Source: an uncultured Muribaculaceae bacterium (GTDB lineage: Bacteria; Bacteroidota; Bacteroidia; Bacteroidales; Muribaculaceae). From it: 15,791 nt of DNA. The stretch spans positions 1-15,791 of the forward strand of contig CAJUBM010000069.1 of the NCBI GenBank assembly GCA_910584735.1. Reading direction: 5' to 3'. Position numbers and translations under genes: made by a program. The notes beneath the pieces were generated by a model. It made no database searches. It was not told the origin of the DNA and saw only the letters and a program-made list of their open reading frames with translations. Below, piece by piece: positions 1-6,851 of the stretch (position 1 is its first letter; each line of letters begins with the position of its first letter).

Positions 1-75
1 TGCCTCTTCTGGTGGCCTGCCGTCCCGGAGGTCCGGCGCCACTATAAAGTTACCATTGCCAAAAGTGCTATATAA
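1..75 (+). CDS. Possible 3' end of a plus-strand gene cut by the left edge
   Basis: Frame 1 is open from the window edge and stops with TAA at 73-75, giving 24 residues that end in KVTIAKSAI. A strong hairpin starts four bases later, which suits a gene end converging on the Dcp gene. No family can be named from so short a tail. Frame 3 is also open to 45, so the frame choice is uncertain. The sequence upstream of the window would settle it. Confidence 0.3.
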   Translation, partial: CLFWWPAVPEVRRHYKVTIAKSAI

Positions 76-78
76 CAG

Positions 79-118
79 AAGCGTTGTGTCAAAAAAGATG
101 AATTTTGACACAACGCTT
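79..118 (-). terminator. Perfect 16-bp hairpin, probable terminator after the Dcp gene
   Basis: Positions 79-94 (aagcgttgtgtcaaaa) pair perfectly with 103-118, leaving an 8-nt loop. The hairpin begins 12 bases past the Dcp stop codon on the minus strand. The A/T-rich stem base supplies a short T run on both strands, so it could end transcription from both sides. The following T tract is weak in the minus direction, which is the main reservation. Confidence 0.75.
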
Positions 119-129
119 TGTTAATGGGG

Positions 130-2244
130 TTATTTAAGCCCGCGCTGGCGCAGCAGGGCATCGGATTCGGGGAGGTGTCCTCGGAAATTCTTGTAGAGAA
201 CCATCGGATCCTCCGAGCCTCCCGATTCAAGTACCTTTTTCAGTTTGGCGGCCGATTCAGCATCGAACACACCTTTTTCCTTGAAAAGCTCGAAAGCATC
301 GGCATCCAGGACTTCGGCCCATATATAGGTATAATAGCCGGAGGCGTATCCTTCATCGCCGAAGATATGTTTGAAGTAGGGCGAGCGGTAGCGGAAGGTA
401 AGTTCCTCGGGCATACCGAGCTTGTCGGCCACAGATTTTTCAAACGCTAAGACATCTATGTCGCCTTCCGGCATAAGGTGGCCCCAGTTGAGGTCGAGAA
501 GAGCAGCGGATGAGAGTTCGGCAGTGGTGAAGCCCATATTGTGCTTCGAGGCGGCATTTATCTGTGCTACCAAAGAGTCGGGGATAAGTTCGCCGGTCTT
601 GTAGTGGTGGGCGTAGCTCTTGAGAAGCTCGGGCTGGAAGGCCCAGTGCTCGTGGAACTGCGAGGGGAACTCTACGAAGTCGCGGTCTACGGAAGTGCCG
701 CTCTGAGAGCGCAGACGTGCGCGGGAGAGCATGCCGTGGAGAGCGTGGCCGAATTCATGGAATGTTGTCTGCACGTCATCGATAGAGAGAAGTGCCGGGG
801 TATCGCCTGTAGGAGGCGCGTAGTTGCACACATTATATATAATGGGACGCTCTACCGAGCCGTCTTTATTTATCCAGGAGGTTTTCAGTTCTTCCATCCA
901 GGCACCCTGGCGTTTTGAAGGACGGGTATAATAGTCGGTCATAAATACCGCGAGGTGTTTTCCGTCGGCATCTTTCACATCGTAGACCTTTACATCTTTG
1001 TGATAGCGCGGAGCATCGGGCATTTCTTCGAAAGTGATGCCATACAGGCGGTTTGCCATCTCAAAAATGCCTTTGCGCACAGAGTCTACGGCGAAGTAGG
1101 GGCGGATTGCAGCCTCGTCCATCGCATATTTCTTCTGACGTACCTTCTCTGCGAAATAGTAGTAGTCCCATGGTGCGATTTTGAAGTTGTTACCTGCGGC
1201 GTCTGAAAGGGCCTGCATCTCGGCTACTTCTTCCTTTACTTTAGCTTTCGCGGGTTCCCAGACTTTCAGCAGGAGTGCTTCGGCGGCTTCGGGGGTACGT
1301 GCCATCTTGTCTGCCGTCATATATGCCGCGAAGTCCTTGTAGCCGAGGATACGGGCTTTCTCGGCGCGGGCTTTGACAATCTGGTTGATTACCGGGCGGT
1401 TGTCATTCTCACCCTGGGTAGCGTTTGAGGTATAGCCTTTCCACATAGCCTCACGCAGGTCGCGGTTGTCGGCATATTGGAGTACGGCCAGGCGGCTCGG
1501 GGCATGGAGGGTGAACACCCATTTCCCTTTCTTACCGCGTGTCTCGGCTTCGGTTGCGGCGTTGTCTATAGTTGTCTGGGGGATGCCGGAGAGTTTGGCC
1601 TTGTCATCAACTACGATTTCGAAGGCGTTGTTGGCGGCAAGAAGATTTTTGTTGAACTTCAGGTACAACTCCGTGAGAGTGGAGTTTACTTTTTTTAGCT
1701 GGGCCTGTTTATCGGCGGGGAGTGTGGCACCGTTGCGTTCGAACTGGCGGTAGGTGTCCTCTATGGCGCGGCGTTCGTCCAGTGGCTGGTTCACTGTGTC
1801 GATGTTGTTGTAGACTGTCTGGACGCGTTTGAAAAGCTCTTGGTTCATCATCATCTCATCGGAGAACGCCGTGTATTTGGGCATTATCTGCTCGGATACC
1901 TCGGTCAGTTCCGGGGTGGAATCAGCCTCTACGAGAGCCATCAGGACAGACATAACCCGTTCCAACGTAGGGCTCAGGCAGCTTAGCGGCTCGATTGTGT
2001 TTTCGAATGTTGGAGCGTCAGGGTTGGCAACGATAGAGTCAATCTTAGCGTTGGCTTCGGCGATACCGGCCTCGAAGGCAGGCATATAGTCACCGATCTG
2101 GATTTGTTCGAACGGCGGAATCTGATATTCCGTCTCGTAAGGTTTCATGAAGGGATTCTCATGTTGCGATTTGGAGCATGATGTCCCCAGAACGATAGCC
2201 GAAGCAGCGGCAGCGGCGCACATTCCTTTGATGATTGGTTTCAT
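130..2244 (-). CDS. dcp: Peptidyl-dipeptidase Dcp, M3-family zinc metallopeptidase, lipoprotein
   Basis: This 704-residue protein matches the usual M3A dipeptidyl carboxypeptidase length of about 680-700. The zinc motif HEFGH lies at residues 496-500. The third ligand is Glu525, 29 residues after His496, as in E. coli Dcp. The conserved C-terminal stretch around GYASGYYTYIW (about 632-642) should line the substrate pocket. The family removes dipeptides from the C-terminus of oligopeptides. The N-terminus is a lipoprotein signal: a short basic start, an Ala-rich core and the lipobox LGTSC with Cys23 as the lipid attachment site. The enzyme is therefore exported and membrane-anchored, unlike the unlipidated E. 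coli Dcp. It lies 19 nt downstream of the EEP gene with no Shine-Dalgarno sequence, so the two are probably cotranscribed. It is followed by a perfect hairpin. Confidence 0.95.
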   Translation of the reverse strand: MKPIIKGMCAAAAASAIVLGTSCSKSQHENPFMKPYETEYQIPPFEQIQIGDYMPAFEAGIAEANAKIDSIVANPDAPTFENTIEPLSCLSPTLERVMSVLMALVEADSTPELTEVSEQIMPKYTAFSDEMMMNQELFKRVQTVYNNIDTVNQPLDERRAIEDTYRQFERNGATLPADKQAQLKKVNSTLTELYLKFNKNLLAANNAFEIVVDDKAKLSGIPQTTIDNAATEAETRGKKGKWVFTLHAPSRLAVLQYADNRDLREAMWKGYTSNATQGENDNRPVINQIVKARAEKARILGYKDFAAYMTADKMARTPEAAEALLLKVWEPAKAKVKEEVAEMQALSDAAGNNFKIAPWDYYYFAEKVRQKKYAMDEAAIRPYFAVDSVRKGIFEMANRLYGITFEEMPDAPRYHKDVKVYDVKDADGKHLAVFMTDYYTRPSKRQGAWMEELKTSWINKDGSVERPIIYNVCNYAPPTGDTPALLSIDDVQTTFHEFGHALHGMLSRARLRSQSGTSVDRDFVEFPSQFHEHWAFQPELLKSYAHHYKTGELIPDSLVAQINAASKHNMGFTTAELSSAALLDLNWGHLMPEGDIDVLAFEKSVADKLGMPEELTFRYRSPYFKHIFGDEGYASGYYTYIWAEVLDADAFELFKEKGVFDAESAAKLKKVLESGGSEDPMVLYKNFRGHLPESDALLRQRGLK

Positions 2245-2263
2245 GGGCGTGAATATGATTAGG

Positions 2264-3505
2264 TTAATTAAACGTTGTGTCTCGGCGGTTTACCAAGTCT
2301 ATATCGGGTAGGTCGTGGTTGTCGGGTTTTGAGACCGGTTCCCATAGAAATGTTGTGATTATGGGGTAGTGGTCGGAAGAGTCGGAATCCCCGGTTTTGA
2401 AGTCGATGGCCTCCAATGCCCCCCGGTATAGGACGTGGTCGATATGGAAGTAAAAACGGTTTGTATGGAACGTTATTATCGGGCCGTGTCCGGCTACCGA
2501 ATATGCGTTATGCAGATCGGTGCCGGCCAGACGCCTCATGGCGAAACAGTCGGGCACATCGTTGAAGTCTCCGGCAATAATAACGTTTTGAATATTCATT
2601 GAATCAATTAGTTGGCGTAGTTCTTGAGCCTGCACCGCGCGATTGCGGAAAGCTTCGCTCAATTTGGGGAGCAGCTGCCGTTTTACAGCATCTATCTTAT
2701 TGCCACCCTCACCCTGTGTGACTTCGTGGTAGAGTGCTTTGTCGGAGTCATCCAGACCGAAAGATTCCAAGTGGGCGCTTACTACCAATGTCTTACGCCC
2801 CATGATATTTACAACTGCCGGAGTATAAGGCTGGTATTCCTGTTTCGGATCTTTTAACGGCAGAGGATAGAGCGGGTACTTGGAGAGGATTGTCTCGGCA
2901 TAGTTAGAGGTGTGGTGGGGGTAGATTTCATATAGGGAATCTATCTGTTCCTGTGTTATACGGAGCCGTTCGTTAGGCTTGAGATATTTCGGGAACTCCT
3001 GTATGCACACAAGGTCGGCCCCGGAGCGGATTATATAGGATAGGGTGGGGTTGACCGGCGAGCGTCCGTCGCCGGGGTAATGGGGCTGCTGGGGCTCGTC
3101 GCGTGTATCGAACAGCCCCATAGTGTTGTATGAAAGCAATACAAATGCCCGGTCCTTATTCTCCGGGGTGATTTTCTCCTTCATGAAGTTTAGCGGAGTG
3201 TTGCTTATTACCGGCCCGAGACATATGAGAAGTGTCGCTCCGGGAATAACCACCAGTTTCCAGGATATGAAGAGGTTTATCACTAACAGGATTATGGTTA
3301 GCAATATCCATGCCGGAAATGTAAGGGCAAGCATAGCCGGGAGGGCGGTGACGTTAGGGTCTACGAGTCCGGCATATGCGGCGCTGATGGTACATAGCGC
3401 AATCAGAATGTTGAACACGTATGATACCCACATACATATCCGGCGTATGCGGGGTGAGGGTTTTAATCGGGAGAGGTTGAACGATTTGAGAAAATCGGGT
3501 TTCAT
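2264..3505 (-). CDS. Membrane-anchored endonuclease/exonuclease/phosphatase (EEP) family protein
   Basis: The 413-residue protein has an N-terminal membrane part with about three hydrophobic segments (roughly residues 24-46, 55-80 and 84-101). A complete EEP (DNase I-like) domain follows from about 120 to 388. The catalytic set is present: Asn127 in LSYN, Glu170 in CIQEF, His245 in SAHLES, Asp313 and Asn315 in AGDFND, and Asp378-His379 in SSDHYP. These residues bind divalent metal and cleave phosphodiesters in the family, but the true substrate (nucleic acid, phospholipid or inositol phosphate) cannot be read from sequence. The catalytic domain probably sits next to the membrane. It is the first gene of a pair with dcp. 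The repeat just upstream carries a TAATTTTG box facing this gene. The last 25 residues are charged and look unstructured. Confidence 0.88.
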   Translation of the reverse strand: MKPDFLKSFNLSRLKPSPRIRRICMWVSYVFNILIALCTISAAYAGLVDPNVTALPAMLALTFPAWILLTIILLVINLFISWKLVVIPGATLLICLGPVISNTPLNFMKEKITPENKDRAFVLLSYNTMGLFDTRDEPQQPHYPGDGRSPVNPTLSYIIRSGADLVCIQEFPKYLKPNERLRITQEQIDSLYEIYPHHTSNYAETILSKYPLYPLPLKDPKQEYQPYTPAVVNIMGRKTLVVSAHLESFGLDDSDKALYHEVTQGEGGNKIDAVKRQLLPKLSEAFRNRAVQAQELRQLIDSMNIQNVIIAGDFNDVPDCFAMRRLAGTDLHNAYSVAGHGPIITFHTNRFYFHIDHVLYRGALEAIDFKTGDSDSSDHYPIITTFLWEPVSKPDNHDLPDIDLVNRRDTTFN

Positions 3506-3522
3506 CCTAAAATTATTATGGA

Positions 3523-3707
3523 TAAGTAACTGTTCAAAATTATTTTACACTAACGGGTCTGATTATTTCAATGTTTCTCCGGCAAAATTTTTGAATCTTC
3601 TCCTCTCTTCATCAGTCGTGTAGCTCGCTACACTCCTTCTTCATCGAGAAAAATCTTCTAAAAATTTTCCTCGGACAAACATTAAAATAATTTCGACCAG
3701 TTACTTA
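3523..3707. repeat. 185-bp near-palindromic intergenic element, long form of a dispersed repeat
   Basis: The outer ends 3523-3547 and 3683-3707 are 25-bp inverted repeats matching at 23 of 25 positions; each outer end reads taagtaactg inward. The interior is also an imperfect inverted repeat: atgttt at 3571-3576 faces aaacat at 3677-3682, and aaaattttt tracts face each other at 3584-3592 and 3659-3667. The centre is a tight hairpin, gtgtag ctcg ctacac, at 3618-3633. The left arm is about 20 bp longer because taacgggtctgattattt at 3551-3568 looks like a second, diverged copy of the end sequence. The strand could fold into one long hairpin. Short relatives occur at 6171-6203 and 15283-15318. 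I see no coding sequence in it. Confidence 0.85.
3535..3542 (-). promoter_or_regulatory. Possible -7 element for the EEP-dcp pair, inside the repeat
   Basis: On the minus strand these bases read TAATTTTG, matching the Bacteroidota -7 consensus TAnnTTTG. They lie 29 bases upstream of the EEP start codon. No TTTG is found at the expected -33 spacing, so the promoter is tentative. The box is part of the palindromic element's arm. Confidence 0.35.
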
Positions 3708-3723
3708 ATAGGCTTTTATATAT

Positions 3724-4509
3724 TTATATTAAAGTACGTTTTGTCCTTGTGGTGCTGTGTCTCGCGAGGTCGAACAACTGCAGGCGTTCGCTTTCGGAAA
3801 GAGAGGCGTAACCTGAAACTCTGGCCTTTTCAAGGATTTCGTTTTTCCGGTTACGTTGTTTCATCTTTTTCCGTATCGTGGCGGATGCCCTGTGTGGGGA
3901 GGTGCGCCATTTCCAGGCAAATGCCCCTCCGGCTATGGCCCCACCCATATGGGCGCATATGGTCTCGGCCGTACCGGTTGTGAAGCTTATCAGCGCGATT
4001 ATCGCCACGGCATATAGCGGAATGTTACCGATGAGTATTATCTTTGTCCGATGTCGAGGCGCGTATATGGCGGTAGCCGAGATAATCGCAGCCGTGGCGG
4101 CGGAAGCTCCCGTAAGGTAGGCCGCCTCAGCGTTCCACCAAAGATTATAAAGTATAAAGCATAGCGCTCCTGATAATGCTCCGGCAAAATAAATCCTTAA
4201 TATGTAGTTTGCCCTACGAAGCGATGAAAGCATGCTGCCGAACCACCCGAGCCATAACATATTTATTAGGAGATGGAGAAAATCTATCTGTACGAAAGCA
4301 TATGTTATCGTGGTCCACGGGCGGCGTAATAAATCGGCACATATGGTTGGGAGAGCCACCCACGACAACAATGTCTCAATCGATGTGGCATCCCGCAGCA
4401 CGATCCATGTGAGTTTGAACAGCACATAGACCGCTATATTGGCTAATATTATGCGCTTTGTTACCAGAGTCAGACGTAGGGCCCCCCTATAACCCCTTTT
4501 TTCTTCCAA
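3724..4509 (-). CDS. Rhomboid-family intramembrane serine protease (second of a tandem pair)
   Basis: This 261-residue membrane protein has about six hydrophobic segments between residues 20 and 200. It carries the rhomboid signature: His79 and Asn83 in HLLIN (HxxxN), Ser136 in TGASA, and His187 in CAHMGG, so a catalytic Ser-His dyad is present. Rhomboids cut membrane proteins inside or near the bilayer; the substrate is unknown. A basic cytosolic tail from about 200 ends in GYASLSESERLQLFDLAR, a short helical motif I recognise from many Bacteroidota rhomboids. The start overlaps the end of the upstream rhomboid by 40 bp, suggesting coupled translation. The motif is GASA rather than the more usual GxSG, so activity is likely but less certain than for its partner. 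Confidence 0.9.
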   Translation of the reverse strand: MEEKRGYRGALRLTLVTKRIILANIAVYVLFKLTWIVLRDATSIETLLSWVALPTICADLLRRPWTTITYAFVQIDFLHLLINMLWLGWFGSMLSSLRRANYILRIYFAGALSGALCFILYNLWWNAEAAYLTGASAATAAIISATAIYAPRHRTKIILIGNIPLYAVAIIALISFTTGTAETICAHMGGAIAGGAFAWKWRTSPHRASATIRKKMKQRNRKNEILEKARVSGYASLSESERLQLFDLARHSTTRTKRTLI

Positions 4510-5234
4510 TAAAGAAGTATTATAAGTCCGGCCAGCATGCCGCCCAGATGGGCAAAATGAGCCACTGTGTCAGCCTGGCTGTTATATATCCCGAGGCAGA
4601 GTTCTAAAATTGCATATATGATGACAAAAGTCCGCGCCTTGATAGGCATAGGGGGGATAATCATATATATGCGCAAGTTCGGGAACATGAATCCATAGGC
4701 GAGCAATATGCCGAATATTGCCCCTGAGGCCCCGATGGTAGATGTATGGAACAGGGCGAACAACTGATGTACGGCAGGTTCGTTGGGGGCTATGCCCAGG
4801 GCCATCACATCGGAAGTCAACACATTTGATTTCGACAGCAGGTGGGTCAGCGCTCCCGGTGTTTCAAAAAGCCCGGCATAATGGTTTATCATCAGGGCGA
4901 ATACCCCTTCCTGTATAAGGGCCGCGCCCAAACCGCATGACACGTAATAGAAAAGGAACTTTGCCGAGCCGAGTACGCGCTCCATCATTACGCCGAACAT
5001 GAACAGCGCCCACATATTGAAAAACAAATGTGTGAAGTTGGCGTGTATGAACATGTATGTGAATAGCTGTGTAGGGAGGAATTGGTCGGATGTGAAGTAA
5101 TATAGTGCGCCGTATTCTTCCAAAAAAGTTGCTACCGGGCGTACGGCAGCCATTGCTATCCATATTATTATATTGATTATCAGGAGATTTTTTGTTACCG
5201 GTGGTAGCCGGTAAATCATATCTTTAAAATTCAT
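4470..5234 (-). CDS. Rhomboid-family intramembrane serine protease (first of a tandem pair)
   Basis: The 254-residue protein has about six membrane segments and a complete rhomboid active site. His69 and Asn73 form the HxxxN oxyanion element in HLFFN, Ser170 is the nucleophile in IGASGAIFG, and His229 is the base in FAHLGG. The core resembles bacterial GlpG-like rhomboids without extra domains, apart from an expanded loop at about 115-160 between membrane segments. It should sit in the inner membrane and cleave unknown membrane-protein substrates. It leads the operon: a TATATTTG -7 box lies 26 bases upstream, and the second rhomboid starts before this one ends. The ATG at 5234 is the natural start, because MNFKDMIYRLPPVTKNLL is a usual rhomboid N-terminus. 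Confidence 0.93.
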   Translation of the reverse strand: MNFKDMIYRLPPVTKNLLIINIIIWIAMAAVRPVATFLEEYGALYYFTSDQFLPTQLFTYMFIHANFTHLFFNMWALFMFGVMMERVLGSAKFLFYYVSCGLGAALIQEGVFALMINHYAGLFETPGALTHLLSKSNVLTSDVMALGIAPNEPAVHQLFALFHTSTIGASGAIFGILLAYGFMFPNLRIYMIIPPMPIKARTFVIIYAILELCLGIYNSQADTVAHFAHLGGMLAGLIILLYWKKKGVIGGPYV

Positions 5235-5260
5235 ATATTTCCAAACGTTATTTTAATGTG

Positions 5261-5268
5261 CAAATATA
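5261..5268 (-). promoter_or_regulatory. -7 promoter element for the rhomboid operon
   Basis: The minus strand reads TATATTTG here, a full match to TAnnTTTG. Transcription would begin near 5255 and give a leader of about 20 nt before the ATG at 5234. A good -33 TTTG is not visible. Confidence 0.5.
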
Positions 5269-5364
5269 CGGAATTTTCCCTATAATATAGTCTCTTTTCT
5301 GAGAATATAACCAGATTTTAAATGAAAGTGCCGTGGCGGATATTAGGATTTTATGTGGTATTTT

Positions 5365-5396
5365 TTTGTGGGGGAGAGGGAAATTTGCTAACTTTG
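5365..5396 (+). promoter_or_regulatory. Promoter of rplY (TTTG, 20 nt, TAACTTTG)
   Basis: TTTG at 5365-5368 and TAACTTTG at 5389-5396 are separated by 20 nt, a textbook Bacteroidota sigma-ABfr-type promoter. Transcription should start near 5400, leaving a leader of about 80 nt before rplY. Confidence 0.8.
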
Positions 5397-5411
5397 CAGT
5401 CGCAAAATCCG

Positions 5412-5431
5412 GGGGTGGGAGTAACCACCCC
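5412..5431 (+). promoter_or_regulatory. GC-rich hairpin in the rplY leader
   Basis: ggggtgg at 5412-5418 pairs with ccacccc at 5425-5431 around a 6-nt loop (gagtaa). An A/T palindrome, aaaatta/taatttt, follows at 5442-5460. The hairpin lies at the 5' end of the predicted ribosomal-protein transcript. It might stabilise the RNA or bind a protein such as L25 itself; that role is inference. Confidence 0.5.
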
Positions 5432-5479
5432 GTGTGATGGGAAAATTAAATATTAATTTTTGAGTAACACATTTTTAAA

Positions 5480-6145
5480 ATGAAAACATTCAAGCTCGCA
5501 GCCGAACCCCGTACGGACCTCGGCAAGAAAGCCTCAAAGAACCTTCGTTGCGAGGGTAAGATTCCTGCCGTTCTTAACGGAGGTGAGATTGTTGAACTCC
5601 CTTTCAACGGTACTCTCAAACCGGGTGAGAAGCTCGTAGAGATAGAGAATGGCCGTGGCATAATCACTACCGACATCACCGTTACCAACGAAGGTGTGCG
5701 TAACCTTATATACACTCCTGACATCTTCGCCGTAGAACTCGATATGAACGGTGAGAAGAAGATGGCCGTACTCCGCGAAGTACAGTTCCACCCTGTGAAG
5801 GATACCATCCTCCATATGGACTTTCTTGAAGTGAACGATACCAAGCCGGTTGTAATGGCTGTCCCTGTTAAGCTCGAAGGCCATGCCGAAGGTGTTAAGG
5901 CCGGTGGTAAGCTCACCCTCTCGATGAAGAAGGTGAAAGTACGCGCCCTCTATACCGAGATACCCGAACGCCTGGTTATCAACGTTGACAACCTTGGTCT
6001 GGGCAAGACCCTCCAGATTGGTGACCTCCACTTCGAAGGTCTTGAGATGGTTACTCCGAAAGAAGCAGTGGTTTGCGCCGTTCAGCTCACACGTGCCGCC
6101 CGTGGCGCAGCTGCCGCCGAGGCCGCAGCCGCAGCTAAGAAGTAA
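5480..6145 (+). CDS. rplY: 50S ribosomal protein L25/general stress protein Ctc
   Basis: The 221-residue protein has the two-domain Ctc/TL5 form of L25. The N-terminal 5S-rRNA-binding beta-barrel covers about residues 1-95, beginning MKTFKLAAEPRTDLGKKASK, with the conserved GKIPAVLNGG segment at about 26-36. A C-terminal beta domain spans about 96-190. A low-complexity Ala-rich tail ending in KK follows. L25 binds 5S rRNA in the central protuberance of the large subunit. The long form and Ala/Lys tail are usual in Bacteroidota; E. coli L25 has only the first domain. The gene has its own promoter and a terminator after a short repeat. It precedes pth, a common arrangement in bacteria that joins translation factors. 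Confidence 0.95.
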   Translation: MKTFKLAAEPRTDLGKKASKNLRCEGKIPAVLNGGEIVELPFNGTLKPGEKLVEIENGRGIITTDITVTNEGVRNLIYTPDIFAVELDMNGEKKMAVLREVQFHPVKDTILHMDFLEVNDTKPVVMAVPVKLEGHAEGVKAGGKLTLSMKKVKVRALYTEIPERLVINVDNLGLGKTLQIGDLHFEGLEMVTPKEAVVCAVQLTRAARGAAAAEAAAAAKK

Positions 6146-6170
6146 TCAGGCGTCTGTCCTGACTTTCAGG
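6146..6170 (+). repeat. Small alternative hairpins just after rplY
   Basis: tcagg at 6146-6150 can pair with cctga at 6158-6162, and the same cctga can instead pair with tcagg at 6166-6170. The two folds are mutually exclusive. No T run follows, so this is not a terminator alone. It may simply be 3' UTR structure. Confidence 0.3.
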
Positions 6171-6203
6171 TAACTGTTCAAAATAATTCCGACCAGTTGC
6201 TTA
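6171..6203. repeat. Short copy of the dispersed palindromic repeat
   Basis: The sequence runs taactgttcaaaataatt then ccgaccagttgctta. It is essentially the two ends of the 3523-3707 element joined directly, without the interior. It lies between the rplY stop codon and the rplY terminator. The gttac/taac end has lost the last taag bases. Confidence 0.8.
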
Positions 6204-6214
6204 AACGAATATCA

Positions 6215-6258
6215 ACGGTAGCCGGGGCACCCGAATACGGGTTCCGGCTATCGTTTTT
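6215..6258 (+). terminator. Intrinsic terminator downstream of rplY
   Basis: acggtagccgg at 6215-6225 pairs with ccggctatcgt at 6244-6254 (one G-U), allowing an inner acccg/cgggt stem around loop aata. A T run follows at 6254-6258. It should end most rplY transcripts, with some read-through possible into pth, for which no separate promoter is evident. Confidence 0.75.
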
Positions 6259-6279
6259 GTAACACTTGCTCTAATTTCA

Positions 6280-6843
6280 ATGAAACATCTTATAGTAGGG
6301 CTTGGAAATATCGGTGCCGAATACTGCGAAACCCGCCATAACGCGGGGTTTATGATTGCCGATGCGCTTGCTGAATCAATCGGTGCGCAGTTCGCGACCG
6401 AGCGGTATGGCGATATCGCGCGTGGCCGGATTAAGAACCAGCAGGTGGTAATCCTTAAGCCATCGACATACATGAACCTTTCCGGTAACGCTGTGCGTTA
6501 TTGGAAAGATAAGGAGAACATAGAGTTGTCGGATATATTGGTGCTTGTGGATGATATAGCCCTTCCGTTCGGCGCCATAAGACTGAAACCCTCCGGGAGT
6601 GATGCGGGACATAACGGGTTGAAGAATATCGCCGAGATGCTTGGCTCACAGGCTTATCCCCGCCTTCGTTTCGGGGTGGGGAATGATTTCCCGAGAGGTT
6701 GTCAGATTGATTACGTTCTCGGCCGGTTTAAGCCTGAAGAGCGTAAGGAACTCCCGGAACGTATCGATGTGGCGGTTGAGGCGGTACGCACGGAGGTGCT
6801 CTCGGGTCTCCAGACAGCGATGTGTGGGTTTAATAACAAATAG
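6280..6843 (+). CDS. pth: Peptidyl-tRNA hydrolase
   Basis: The 187-residue protein has the normal bacterial Pth length (about 190). Active-site residues are all visible: Asn10 in GLGN, His20 in TRHNAG, Asn66 in YMNLSG, Asp91 in LVDDIALP and Asn112 in GHNGLKNI. Pth frees tRNA from peptidyl-tRNA that falls off the ribosome; it is cytosolic and normally essential. It starts 21 bases after the rplY terminator T run and ends 8 bases before the S4-domain gene. It therefore forms a pair with that gene, which acts on the same stalled-ribosome problem. Confidence 0.96.
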   Translation: MKHLIVGLGNIGAEYCETRHNAGFMIADALAESIGAQFATERYGDIARGRIKNQQVVILKPSTYMNLSGNAVRYWKDKENIELSDILVLVDDIALPFGAIRLKPSGSDAGHNGLKNIAEMLGSQAYPRLRFGVGNDFPRGCQIDYVLGRFKPEERKELPERIDVAVEAVRTEVLSGLQTAMCGFNNK

Positions 6844-6851
6844 ATTGAGTG

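Noticed and set aside
5249..5262. ttattttaatgtg resembling the inner part of the long repeat
   Set aside because: About 12 A/T-rich matching bases without either end sequence; likely chance.
5534..6031. 165-residue minus-strand open frame inside rplY
   Set aside because: Entirely antisense to a ribosomal protein gene with strong codon bias, which creates such shadows.
6259..6279. Separate promoter for pth
   Set aside because: Only 21 bases lie between the terminator T run and the ATG, and no TAnnTTTG box is present.
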